64,000 bases of DNA from DATFVA01 sp963815785 (GCA_963815785.1 CAWFHZ010000008.1:171280-235279), one strand, 5' to 3'. Positions 25,354-33,788 are shown, counted from the first letter of the stretch. Notes: generated from the letters alone by a model not told the origin. Made by a program: numbers and translations.

Positions 25354-26580
25354 TTATTTTTCTTCGGCTAAAGCCGTTTCCTCTTCTTCCTCAGTCTCAT
25401 CTTCAAAATATTCTTCATAAAATACATAAGGGTTTTCCCGTGGATGAGCAACCATCTCGGGTATTGGCTCAACACCTATTGCTTCAAGGAAATTACCTAA
25501 ACCGACTCTTTGAATAAATTCACCGACTCTTTCACGATTCTTTCCTTCTTCTGACCATAATTCGTGAATTTTATCTACCAGTTCAATTAATTCTGTATAT
25601 GGAGGTTCGAGTTTTATAAACGGTACTATAACTGAAGAAAGTAATGCACCTTCAACAATCGGCGCCTTAGAACCAATAAGAAGACATGCACCGCGGTCTT
25701 TACCCGGAGAAAGGGCTTTAGGCATTGTATTTATGCAATGCATACACTTACGGCAGGCTTTATTATCAATTGTTATTTGCTTTCCATCCCAGTCCATGCA
25801 TTTAGCCGGACAGTTATTAACGACATCTTCCTGTATATTCATACCTGTTTTGGCATATTCCGTAACTGCATTTTTATCGATTTGAATATCATCTCTCCAG
25901 ATTCCGATAATGGACATATCGGAACGGGCAATTGAAGCAACACAATCGTTCGGGCAACCGGACATTTTAAATTTCCATTTATACGGAAATGGCGGTCTGT
26001 GAAGTTCATCCTGATAATGCATGGTTAAAAAGTAAGTCAGAGCCATGGTATCGTAACAAGCCCATTCACATCGGGCTTTGCCACAGCAGCAGCTTGGTGT
26101 TCTTACATCTGATCCTGAACCGCCGAGATCAAATCCTAATTCAGTTAATTCTTTAAATACAGGTTCCAGTTCTTCTGTCCTGGTTCCAAGAAAAATTATA
26201 TCACCGGTGGAACCATGCATATTTGTTAAACCTGATCCATGTTTTTCCCAGATGTCACATAATTTTCTTAATACATCTGAAGTATAAAACCAACCAGCCG
26301 GCTGATTTATACGCAAAGTATGAAAGTGAGATACATTAGGAAAATCTTCAGGCAGATCTGAATATCTTCCTATAACCCCGCCTCCGTAGCCAAGAACTCC
26401 AACTATACCTCCGTGTTTCCAGTGACCGATTCTCTCCTCGTATGAGCGTTCAAGCTGACCCAGCAGATCGTTAGCCATTGGATTATTCTCGGCTGCTGAT
26501 TTAATTTCTTTGACGAAACTTGGCCAGGCACCTTTTTCCAGTTCATCAAGTTTTGGTGTCTTGCGTTTTTTCTCAGCCAT
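25354..26580 (-). CDS. dsrA: Dissimilatory sulfite reductase, alpha subunit
   Basis: A 408-residue subunit. Cluster-binding motifs: CCCGKARCEWACYD (Cys164-175), GCPNDCVASIARSD (Cys209, 213), then a ferredoxin insert with Cys257, 261, 276, 279 and 282. The TRTEELEPVFKELTE and HFHTLRINQPAGWF segments are those of DsrA. With DsrB it reduces sulfite (or oxidises sulfide in reverse organisms). It is the first gene of the long minus-strand array; AATAGGAGACACA is the ribosome-binding site. Whether it belongs to the reductive bacterial type needs a tree, but the DsrD partner points there. A C-terminal acidic tail is longer than needed for the fold. Confidence 0.97.
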   Translation of the reverse strand: MAEKKRKTPKLDELEKGAWPSFVKEIKSAAENNPMANDLLGQLERSYEERIGHWKHGGIVGVLGYGGGVIGRYSDLPEDFPNVSHFHTLRINQPAGWFYTSDVLRKLCDIWEKHGSGLTNMHGSTGDIIFLGTRTEELEPVFKELTELGFDLGGSGSDVRTPSCCCGKARCEWACYDTMALTYFLTMHYQDELHRPPFPYKWKFKMSGCPNDCVASIARSDMSIIGIWRDDIQIDKNAVTEYAKTGMNIQEDVVNNCPAKCMDWDGKQITIDNKACRKCMHCINTMPKALSPGKDRGACLLIGSKAPIVEGALLSSVIVPFIKLEPPYTELIELVDKIHELWSEEGKNRERVGEFIQRVGLGNFLEAIGVEPIPEMVAHPRENPYVFYEEYFEDETEEEEETALAEEK

Positions 26581-26796
26581 TGTGTCTCCTATTAATTTTT
26601 ATTTTACAAGTATCCGTTTTGTTAACTCAATTGATTAGTGTTATTGTATGCAACTAATGTAACCTCCCCGAAATTCTTCTCGTAAAAATTCCGAATAAAA
26701 CTTATCGAAGCAGTGAGGTAATTACAATATCAAATTAGGTTTTGTAATCTATGTGTTGTATTTAGGAGAAGATGGAAAGGATATAATTATAAACTA
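26581..26796 (-). promoter_or_regulatory. Intergenic region upstream of dsrA with an inverted repeat
   Basis: These 216 bp carry the likely promoter of the dsr array. An inverted repeat ATTAGT (26634-26639) and ACTAAT (26653-26658), spaced by 13 bases, lies about 55-80 bp before the dsrA start. It could be an operator for a dimeric regulator, but six-base arms can occur by chance in AT-rich DNA. I see no convincing -33/-7 Bacteroidota promoter. Confidence 0.3.
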
Positions 26797-27966
26797 TTAT
26801 TTTACAGGAATGTGAAGTGATCTGACAGCGAGCTCAACAATAAATGTTCTCATTTCAGCGCTGTCAAGAGAGAGGTTTAATGGAACCGGAAGTGATCCAC
26901 AGTTAAAATTTGCAAAACTTGTTTTAGCAGGTTGTTGAAGGTACAAAGAAAGTCTTGAAAACCCGATGGGCAGTGGAACCAGCATCCACCAGGCGATCCA
27001 TCCGTTAATTATCGGGACAGGATCATATTTAATCATATGAAATTTTTCGAATCTTTTTTGAAAAGCCCTTAGAAGTCCTTCAAAACGAATTATAGGTTTT
27101 TCGCTTATCCTTTCCTGCAAACGACTTATAAAATATGATCTTGAATTCAGAACGATTTCTTTCATTCTTTTATCTTTAAAAATAACCAGGTAATTCTGCA
27201 GTTGACATGACTGATTGGTTTTATAAGCGTTGATTGCCTCAAGTATTAATTTTTTAAGATCCGGTTGAAAGTATAACTCATTTTTTAACTGCTTATCATA
27301 GCAGGCTCTAGTGTAATGATTATACGTTGTAGCATATGGGAAAACAATTTTTAATGCATCTTCAACAGATTTAAATCCATATGACATAAATGTTGGACAT
27401 ACAAATCCTCTGCAATTCATCCTGTCAAGCAGCCTTATCCAGACATCCTGAGATTCTCCTTTTCCCAATTCAAAACCAAGTACAACTGTTGATAAAGCAT
27501 CAATTGCCAAAGCGAGATACATACAATGTTCTTTATTGCTGCTACCATTGCATTTGAATTTTTTACCTACAAGATGTATTAACCTGGCTTCGTGCTTTTG
27601 CGTACAGACATCCAGGTAATCTTCCCATGATGGGCAACCTTCAAGATAATGTCTAATTTTTTGATTTATTCTGATAGGTGAGTTGTGATATATTGAACAT
27701 AAGTCGCGATAGGAGTATCCGCTTAAATAAGCTTCAGTAAGCTTGCCATAATCAGGAATTTCTTTTGTTAATTTATTTTCTACCCAGGTCTTATGACAGA
27801 ATCTGCATCTGTATCTCTGAATATTTGCAGATGTTTTTCCGTGCTTAATTATTCGGGAACTCTTACAAAAAGGACAATGAATACCTTCATTAGTTTCAAT
27901 TTCCCGGGTGATAATCTTTGGAGCAGAAACTTGTGTGTACAAAATCCTTTCCTTTTCTATAATCAA
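26797..27966 (-). CDS. Zinc-finger, mutator/IS256-type transposase-derived protein, catalytic residues degenerate
   Basis: A 389-residue protein. Residues 31-60 form an InsA-like zinc ribbon (CPFC ... RCRFCHKTW), 75-110 a helix-turn-helix-like stretch, and 128-220 a segment resembling the mutator-type catalytic core (VLGFELGKGESQDVW, then ALKIVFPYA). In that family the core has LxLDA near its start and a vsDG motif before ALxxvFP. Here these positions read LIHLVGKK and MSYGFKS, so both catalytic aspartates appear to be replaced (Val133 and Tyr196 by my alignment by eye), and the usual CxxH is YNHY. I found no terminal inverted repeats or target duplication. It may be a decayed or domesticated transposase. 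It lies directly upstream of dsrA in the same orientation. Confidence 0.65.
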   Translation of the reverse strand: MIIEKERILYTQVSAPKIITREIETNEGIHCPFCKSSRIIKHGKTSANIQRYRCRFCHKTWVENKLTKEIPDYGKLTEAYLSGYSYRDLCSIYHNSPIRINQKIRHYLEGCPSWEDYLDVCTQKHEARLIHLVGKKFKCNGSSNKEHCMYLALAIDALSTVVLGFELGKGESQDVWIRLLDRMNCRGFVCPTFMSYGFKSVEDALKIVFPYATTYNHYTRACYDKQLKNELYFQPDLKKLILEAINAYKTNQSCQLQNYLVIFKDKRMKEIVLNSRSYFISRLQERISEKPIIRFEGLLRAFQKRFEKFHMIKYDPVPIINGWIAWWMLVPLPIGFSRLSLYLQQPAKTSFANFNCGSLPVPLNLSLDSAEMRTFIVELAVRSLHIPVK

Positions 27967-28367
27967 AGAATTTACTTTTTAATACAGAAATTTGATTATC
28001 GAGTCTTGAACAGATAAATAGTAACTTTCAATTACTTAATCTGAAATTTTTATATTACTTCCTGATTACTGTCTTAATTATTTCATTCCTGTTCAGTTTT
28101 CCAATCTTTGTGCCAACAACATTTTGTTTACAAAGGTTAGCTATTAGCATTTTAAATTATTAGACTGTTCAAATATTAAACAGCCAGAAACAGGATTATT
28201 CTCTGAAATGAGGTTTTTTATTTTTGGATTGTCATGGTTATTAATGATTTATCATAGCAACTAGCCCTCGCAGGTATATTTTTGCGGTACGATACTGTAT
28301 ATTTATTAATTTGTCGTTATTGGATAGGAATCTTGATCTGCTTTAACTAATAGTTCATTTATCTCAA
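27967..28367. other. 401-bp AT-rich intergenic region
   Basis: No gene, tRNA or clear terminator is seen. It separates the second redox operon from the transposase-derived gene. There is one short imperfect inverted repeat (CTGTT ... AACAG around 28165-28185). Confidence 0.4.
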
Positions 28368-30239
28368 CTATTCTTTTTTTAGTTCTTCAGGATTTACATC
28401 CGGAAGAACTACCTGGTTAAAATGTGGTGATGAAATTTCCCATTTGATGCTTGCTTCTAATTTCTTTGTGAAACCTGTTTTGTGACAGGTTGAACATTGT
28501 GCAAGATTTGGTTTACCCTTCATTTCTTTTGATTTAATGATATGACAGGATACACAAAGCTTATGCATTGCATCAGTATAGGATAAAGCATAGTATTTTT
28601 TGTCATTTAAATTCTGAAACATCGAAATATCATATTGTGGATGACAGTCCACACAATTTTTAGCGGTTGCAGCAGTCCGGTTCATCCCTGGAGTATGGCA
28701 AACATCGCATTTGATATTTGCATTGGAATTTAAAGTATGTTGATCGTGACGGAAGAAAGCCGTGGCTTTGTACATGCTGGTATGACATTCCCAGCAACTA
28801 TTTTCCTGGTACCCCGGAAGGGTAAGATGATGACACGTTTTACAATTATCTTCACCAATTCTTTTAATGTGATCCTTATGAGGAAATTCCACAAAGTAGT
28901 TATCTCTGTTGCCGTTTATGAGAAGTGTATCTTTACCGCTTGCACGATATACTTTTATATCATTAATTCCTTTTCCTAAAATCTTCTGTTCCGGCATTAG
29001 AGCCATGCCTACTGCAAAACTAAATACAAAGGCGAGTGAATATTTTGTTAATGATGCAGTTTCAGGATTTCCAAGCCAAACTCTTGATGCATAATCAAAA
29101 GAAGGTGGAGTCTCTGGTAATGATTCCGGATCTTTCGGTTGAATTTCCCACACATGAAAGTGTTCAATCACAAACAAAAATACCAGGGCAGCAACTGATA
29201 TTACTCCGAGAGTAATAGTGATTTCCATCCACGATGGGAAATAAGAATCACCTGTTTTACCAAGCATAGTTAAACCACCAACATCAATTCGGTTCAAAAC
29301 CATTCCCATCACAACCATAGATGAGCCAAGCCACTGAAATCCGTTTTTATGACGTAAACGGGGAACTGCAAAAATAATTATGGGAATAATTGTAGAAATT
29401 AATATTTCAATAATAAACAAATTGCTTTCCCAGATACCGGAAAAAATCAGTCCTAACTTTCCGTTAATTCCAAGATCTACCATTTTAACAATAAGATAGA
29501 TTCCTAATACCCAGCTAACCGCTATTCCTAGTTTTGCTACCAGATTATTTTCGGGAGTTCTGCGATACAACCAATGAGAAACCAGGCTTTCAAATGCAAC
29601 CATCATTAATCCCAGTGCGACTGCGGAAATGAAAAACTGGATTGGAAGTATACTCGAGTACCATAAAGGGTAAATTTTAAACGGCATTATCAGGAACAAG
29701 GAACCAAGAGATGACTGGTGTAGAGTGGAAAGCATTATTCCAAGCAGTACAAAAACAAAACGAAACTTCATTAGAAAGTTTCTGATTTTTGCATACCTGC
29801 TGAATTTTTCCAGAGGCACCGGACTAAACTCAAGAAGCAGCACCGTTGTATAAAGCATTACGCACCAGCCAACTTCAAACAGGGGTGAATGCGGATTCCA
29901 GTAAATTATCATATGCCAGATATTCCATGGCAGACCAAGATCAAACATTAACCCAAGAATTACAGCTAGGTAACCAAGAAATGCTGTAAGCACAGCAGGT
30001 TTAACAAGAGGATGAAACTCTTCACGTTTCATTATGTAAAAAATAGCCGTAATTACAAAACCACCACCAGCAAGGGCAACACCTCCCATAACATCAACGC
30101 CAATCCATAATCCCCAGGGAGTTGCATCATTGAGGTTAGTTGTAGCACCCAACCCAAACACAAATCTGTTTAACGCAACTGCTGCTGCTAATCCTGTAAT
30201 TAACCATAATACAAGTTTTGTATTCTGTACTCTATTCAT
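28368..30239 (-). CDS. NrfD-type membrane protein fused to a hexaheme cytochrome c
   Basis: A 623-residue fusion. Residues about 1-375 are a ten-helix NrfD/PsrC-type quinone-interacting protein (first helices near 10-30 and 50-70). After a linker and an extra hydrophobic helix (about 400-420), the C-terminal part carries six CxxCH motifs: CKTCH, CWECH, CDVCH, CVDCH, CVSCH and CSTCH. It has class III-like spacing with extra histidines for bis-His ligation. The extra helix would place the hemes in the periplasm. It overlaps the ferredoxin gene by 8 bp. In Hmc-type complexes these two functions are separate subunits (HmcC and HmcA), so the fusion is uncommon. It likely links the quinone pool to periplasmic electron carriers. 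Confidence 0.85.
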   Translation of the reverse strand: MNRVQNTKLVLWLITGLAAAVALNRFVFGLGATTNLNDATPWGLWIGVDVMGGVALAGGGFVITAIFYIMKREEFHPLVKPAVLTAFLGYLAVILGLMFDLGLPWNIWHMIIYWNPHSPLFEVGWCVMLYTTVLLLEFSPVPLEKFSRYAKIRNFLMKFRFVFVLLGIMLSTLHQSSLGSLFLIMPFKIYPLWYSSILPIQFFISAVALGLMMVAFESLVSHWLYRRTPENNLVAKLGIAVSWVLGIYLIVKMVDLGINGKLGLIFSGIWESNLFIIEILISTIIPIIIFAVPRLRHKNGFQWLGSSMVVMGMVLNRIDVGGLTMLGKTGDSYFPSWMEITITLGVISVAALVFLFVIEHFHVWEIQPKDPESLPETPPSFDYASRVWLGNPETASLTKYSLAFVFSFAVGMALMPEQKILGKGINDIKVYRASGKDTLLINGNRDNYFVEFPHKDHIKRIGEDNCKTCHHLTLPGYQENSCWECHTSMYKATAFFRHDQHTLNSNANIKCDVCHTPGMNRTAATAKNCVDCHPQYDISMFQNLNDKKYYALSYTDAMHKLCVSCHIIKSKEMKGKPNLAQCSTCHKTGFTKKLEASIKWEISSPHFNQVVLPDVNPEELKKE

Positions 30240-31005
30240 CCTTTAATTTCCCCTCATCTCCATTTCCCTTATTAAGTTCCATTCTTCTTCGGATTATCCA
30301 GTTGAGTCCCAGCATAAATCCTCCCATTCCAACAAATGCAAATGGCACAGATTCCATTGCAGGAGCTGTCGTTTCAGGAAGTGGTTTTGTTCCGAGATTA
30401 GTACTATATGATAGAAAACTCAAATCCACATCAGAGAGGTACAAAACCGACGTTCCTCCAACTTCGTGTTCACCCCACACTTTTTTTATGTACTTACCGG
30501 GGTTTTCATTTATTCTCTTGTGCGCAATTTTTAGTAGATCATTTCTTTCTCCGAATATCGTGGCATTTACCGGACAAACTTCTGTGCAGGCAGGTTGTTC
30601 TCCCTTTTTTAATCTGGTATTATAGCAAAGAATGCATTTGCGAACATATGGAACCGCGCTATCCCAATCATAACGTGGAATGCCGTAAGGACAGGCCATC
30701 ATGCAGTAGCGGCATCCCAAACATTTGTTGCTATCATATACTACGGCACCCGAGCTAGTTTTATGAAGTGCCCCAACCGGGCAGACTGACGCACATGCCG
30801 GTTCAAGACAGTGACGACATTGTTTTCGTATATAGTGACTGTCTGGTTTCTGAATTATGGATGTCCAGTTCTCTGCCGAGAGACCATCATTTTTTTGCCA
30901 TGCTCTTGGTACATCCATTTCGAGATTGTTAATTTCTTTGCAAGCTGAAACACACTTTAAACAGCCAATACATTTTGTTATATCTGTTAAAATAGCTTTA
31001 CTCAA
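30232..31005 (-). CDS. HybA/HmcB-like 4x[4Fe-4S] ferredoxin subunit
   Basis: A 257-residue iron-sulfur protein with four cluster motifs: CIGCLKCVSACKE (residues 12-24), CRHCLEPACASVCPVGA, CLGCRYCMMACPYG, and CILCYNTRLKKGEQPACTEVCP. A hydrophobic C-terminal helix (about residues 222-238) would anchor it. Unlike DsrO it has no twin-arginine or Sec signal, so its side of the membrane is uncertain. Its start overlaps the upstream cytochrome b gene by 4 bp. Within the complex it would connect the NrfD-cytochrome fusion to the other subunits. Confidence 0.85.
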   Translation of the reverse strand: MSKAILTDITKCIGCLKCVSACKEINNLEMDVPRAWQKNDGLSAENWTSIIQKPDSHYIRKQCRHCLEPACASVCPVGALHKTSSGAVVYDSNKCLGCRYCMMACPYGIPRYDWDSAVPYVRKCILCYNTRLKKGEQPACTEVCPVNATIFGERNDLLKIAHKRINENPGKYIKKVWGEHEVGGTSVLYLSDVDLSFLSYSTNLGTKPLPETTAPAMESVPFAFVGMGGFMLGLNWIIRRRMELNKGNGDEGKLKDE

Positions 31006-31706
31006 ACAGGAACTCCTTTTTTATTCAGTGTAGTACTTATTGCATCATCAGTGTCCGGCGGAAATTTCCAGGCAAGTGTGCAAATGATTTGTGACAATGG
31101 CATAAGAACACAGTGAGCTATTTTAGTAAATGGAATCAGAACAAATATGAGATCTCCTGCAAGAACGTGGATTAACATGTATGTTTGATAGGTTTGAGGA
31201 TTAACATTCAAATGAGCGCAAACAAAACCAGTTAGAAATGGAATAAGCAATAACAAAGGCCAGAAATAATCCTGCTTACGACTAATAAAACTAGCTGATT
31301 TACTAAATAGTCTTCCAAGAAATAAGGAAAGTGCAAAAACTATTGTGCTTAAAGTAAGCCAGTAAGCTACCTGGTAGGGGAGTGTAAACCATCCAAAACC
31401 TATCGATTCTTTCCAGAGTTGAACGTGAGCAAATAAAAATATCGGAACTATTAATAATCCTAGATGAAAAAGTATTGATAAAATTGAATAAACAGGTCGA
31501 TTGTGTGCGATCCGTTTTACAGGGAATATCCACTCCATTCCCCGGCTAATTATTAATTTCCATGGCATTCTTTTATCACCGGCTTTGCGATACGCTTTGT
31601 AAGCACCCCAAATGTCCAAATAAAAAATTCTTGCTAATCCTAAAATCATTACTGCAAAACATAAGCGGAACAGAGGTCCACGTGCAAAATTCAGAAATGA
31701 TTCCAT
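31002..31706 (-). CDS. NarI/DsrM-like cytochrome b membrane subunit
   Basis: A 234-residue membrane protein with about five helices. Likely heme b histidines occur in LFHLGLLIVPIFLFAHVQ and in MLIHVLAGDLIFVLIPFTKIAHC. It corresponds to TmcC/HmcE/DsrM-type subunits. It is 6 bp downstream of the HdrD-like gene, the same pairing as DsrM-DsrK, but in reverse order. It probably conducts electrons between menaquinol and the HdrD-like protein. Confidence 0.85.
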   Translation of the reverse strand: MESFLNFARGPLFRLCFAVMILGLARIFYLDIWGAYKAYRKAGDKRMPWKLIISRGMEWIFPVKRIAHNRPVYSILSILFHLGLLIVPIFLFAHVQLWKESIGFGWFTLPYQVAYWLTLSTIVFALSLFLGRLFSKSASFISRKQDYFWPLLLLIPFLTGFVCAHLNVNPQTYQTYMLIHVLAGDLIFVLIPFTKIAHCVLMPLSQIICTLAWKFPPDTDDAISTTLNKKGVPV

Positions 31707-31712
31707 CTTATC

Positions 31713-33182
31713 TTAGTTCTCCTTTGATACCGGGCTGGGCTCACTATTTTGTTCAACAATCAGGGATTTATCAAAAATTATTGCTTTATATATGAGATCA
31801 TGAAAACCGACCACCTGGCAGTCTATCTTCTGATCCTCAACTAACTCTCTTAACTGTTTTTTACAATTAGCACATGGTGCAACAAGAATGCTACAGCCAG
31901 ATTTCCTTATCTGATCAGCTTTTAATTTACCACCAACAGTAGTTCTATAAGGTCTAATTTCATCTATTGATACTGTTCCGCCGCCGCCGCCGCAGCAAAT
32001 ATTATCTTCTCCCGAAGGTGTCATTTCAACATAATTTTTACAAAACGATTTTAATACTTCCCGGGGTTGGTTAATAATCCATCTTTGCCTTGCAAGGTTA
32101 CAAGGATCATGGTAAGCTACTTTTTCAGTAATAATGTCCGGGTTTAGTTTAAGCTTTCCTTCTTTCCAGACATTATAAGTATACTCCAAAATATTTACTA
32201 CCGGGTATGCATCCTCTCCACCGCAATAGGTCGGTAAAAAATATTTTGCAGAACGAGAAGCGTGACCGCATTCTCCTATCAGTACGTTTTTTCCTTTAAG
32301 ACGATCAGTCTCTCCATCAATCTTCTTCACAACTCTTTCAAGAATTCTGTCGCTATAAAATAATCCGTAATTAATGCCATCATAATATTTTGTTCCGATT
32401 GTCCAGGAATCACCAGTAGCTGTAAATACCGCAGCAATTCCCATAAGTGATTCAGCTTCCATTAAGTAGTCACTTACAGCAGGAAAGAAAACATAATCAG
32501 CATTCTCAATATCCAATGGGAATTTTATATGGACTGATTTTTCCTCAAACATATCATCTTCAAGAAACTCAAGAGTATCTTTCAATGCCGGTAAAGGAAC
32601 TGCCGATGTATTACCGGTAACACCTTCAAGCTGTTCCCGGGTACTAACAACAAGAGCTCGCGGGGTCAAGCCAATTTCACTCAGGATGTACCGACCAAGA
32701 TGTGTTATAAGTCCGTGATCAATTCCTGCAGGACATTCCAGGGTACAGCGTCTGCAAGCCGTACAATTCCAAAAACTCTCAGCCATTTCCTGAATTTTTT
32801 CATCTGTAAGATATCCGCTACCAAGTAGCCTCCCTTTTAACATTCCACCAAGTGTGAAATGTCTCCGATAAACACTTAATAAAAGTTCGGTTCGGTAACA
32901 CGGAATATCTTTATAATCGCCTGTCGCCTGAAAAACCTGGCAGCTAACAGCACAGCGGGAACATTTGGCACTCATCCTTATGAAATGATCCAAAGCCATT
33001 TTATAATTTGAATGCTTCAGAATTGCAGCAAAAGCTTCAAGAAAACGTTTTGGGCGATCGTTAGGATCGAAATCTTCAATATGATACCTGACAGCCAGTT
33101 TTTGTTTTTCGTTTACTTCTTTTTTTCTTATTGAAGTAAAAGCTTTTTTCCTTTCTTCATCCGTTATTCTTGTTGTTTTCAT
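31713..33182 (-). CDS. HdrD/TmcB-like iron-sulfur protein of a second transmembrane redox complex
   Basis: A 489-residue DsrK/HdrD-family protein. Ferredoxin motifs: CSRCAVSCQVFQATGDYKDIPC (about residue 74) and CTACRRCTLECPAG (about 141). CCG domain cysteines: HDPCNLAR, ICCGGGGG, and VAPCANCKK, a complete HdrD-type set. It opens a four-gene operon with tight spacing or overlaps throughout. Gene content (HdrD-like, NarI-like, HybA-like, NrfD plus multiheme cytochrome) equals that of Hmc/Tmc-type complexes in sulfate reducers, which move periplasmic electrons to the cytoplasm. DsrC or a heterodisulfide is the likely partner of the CCG domain. The exact name is uncertain. Confidence 0.87.
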   Translation of the reverse strand: MKTTRITDEERKKAFTSIRKKEVNEKQKLAVRYHIEDFDPNDRPKRFLEAFAAILKHSNYKMALDHFIRMSAKCSRCAVSCQVFQATGDYKDIPCYRTELLLSVYRRHFTLGGMLKGRLLGSGYLTDEKIQEMAESFWNCTACRRCTLECPAGIDHGLITHLGRYILSEIGLTPRALVVSTREQLEGVTGNTSAVPLPALKDTLEFLEDDMFEEKSVHIKFPLDIENADYVFFPAVSDYLMEAESLMGIAAVFTATGDSWTIGTKYYDGINYGLFYSDRILERVVKKIDGETDRLKGKNVLIGECGHASRSAKYFLPTYCGGEDAYPVVNILEYTYNVWKEGKLKLNPDIITEKVAYHDPCNLARQRWIINQPREVLKSFCKNYVEMTPSGEDNICCGGGGGTVSIDEIRPYRTTVGGKLKADQIRKSGCSILVAPCANCKKQLRELVEDQKIDCQVVGFHDLIYKAIIFDKSLIVEQNSEPSPVSKEN

Positions 33183-33530
33183 TCGGTGCCCATAATGTCA
33201 GAATTTATTAGCTGGTAACATGTTATCATTAATTAACTCCCCAAAAGAAATTACAAAAGCAATCCACAAGGGAATAAAATATTCAAATGGAATATTGCTG
33301 ATTAAAAAATATTTGCATGAAGAGGCAAAATCAAAAGCATTAATATTATTGTATCCATTTTGTGGTTAGGCAGATGGAGGGAAATTTTAGATCGACTTTA
33401 GTGTATACAGGTATATTAAACAAATATCAAGGGTTATTAAATGCTGAGTAAGGAGGAGGATGATATTAAAAAAAACAAGATCTGAGTTTAATAATTATGG
33501 TATATATTGGATAGGAATAAATGATAATAG
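33183..33530. other. 348-bp intergenic region upstream of the second redox operon
   Basis: No gene is seen. The promoter of the minus-strand operon starting at 33182 should lie in the part nearest 33183; I cannot point to a definite motif. Confidence 0.4.
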
Positions 33531-33616
33531 TACCGAAGGCCGGACTCGAACCGGCACCTGGGGTAAGCCAGACTGGATTTTGAGTCCAGCGCGTCTACCA
33601 ATTTCGCCACTTCGGC
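33531..33616 (-). tRNA. tRNA-Leu (anticodon CAA)
   Basis: On the minus strand the acceptor stem GCCGAAG pairs with CTTCGGT, followed by discriminator A. The anticodon stem CTGGA/TCCAG encloses CTCAAAA, giving anticodon CAA. A long class II variable arm and the T arm GCCGG-TTCGAGT-CCGGC complete the fold. CCA is not encoded. Confidence 0.96.
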
Positions 33617-33656
33617 ATAAAAAAAAGAACAATTCTTAAACTTATTTTTTATTATA

Positions 33657-33720
33657 CTGGATTTTAAGTCCAGTGCGTCTATCAACCTGCCTGCCGGTAG
33701 GCGGGTTTCGCCACTTCGGC
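33657..33720 (-). pseudogene. Truncated tRNA-Leu (UAA) with palindrome inserted in the D-loop
   Basis: The 5' half of a second tRNA-Leu, about 100 bp upstream of the intact one on the minus strand. The acceptor 5' strand GCCGAAG, the D-stem GCG/CGC and the anticodon arm CTGGA-CTTAAAA-TCCAG (anticodon TAA) match the intact gene. The D-loop is interrupted by exactly 20 bp (33686-33705). After the anticodon arm the sequence becomes unrelated AT-rich DNA, so the variable arm, T arm and 3' acceptor strand are lost. It cannot make a working tRNA. Confidence 0.85.
33686..33705. repeat. 20-bp imperfect palindrome inserted in a tRNA-Leu D-loop
   Basis: Plus strand CCTGCCTGCCGGTAGGCGGG, a near-perfect hairpin centred on CCGG. 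Alignment with the intact tRNA-Leu shows it sits precisely between GCGAAA and TTGRTAGACGC (minus strand), with no loss of tRNA bases on either side. It resembles the dispersed GC-rich mini-palindromes of Bacteroidota-type genomes. Confidence 0.8.
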
Positions 33721-33788
33721 ATAAATAATATTTCAATTAACAAATTCAAATATTAAAGTATTTACTTTTAGTTTCAACAAAATAGCAA

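Noticed and set aside
26797..27966. Active insertion sequence with terminal inverted repeats
   Set aside because: I could not find matching ends or a target duplication, and the catalytic motif seems lost.
31713..33182. Calling the second HdrD-like gene a second dsrK
   Set aside because: It lacks the dsrJ/dsrO/dsrP order and is accompanied by an NrfD-cytochrome fusion; an Hmc/Tmc-type complex fits better.
33618..33640. Possible terminator (AAGAA-TTG-TTCTT followed by T-run) between the two tRNA-Leu genes
   Set aside because: The stem is only five A/T-rich pairs; too weak to call in AT-rich DNA.
33531..33720. Interrupted tRNA-Leu as an intron-containing or permuted tRNA gene
   Set aside because: The 20-bp segment is in the D-loop, not the anticodon loop, and the 3' half of the tRNA is missing, so an insertion in a pseudogene is simpler.
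33488..33736. An 82-codon open frame across the tRNA-Leu region
   Set aside because: It is the antisense-free translation of the two tRNA-Leu sequences themselves (the AEVAKLVDALDSKSS-like peptide is a well-known tRNA-Leu artefact).
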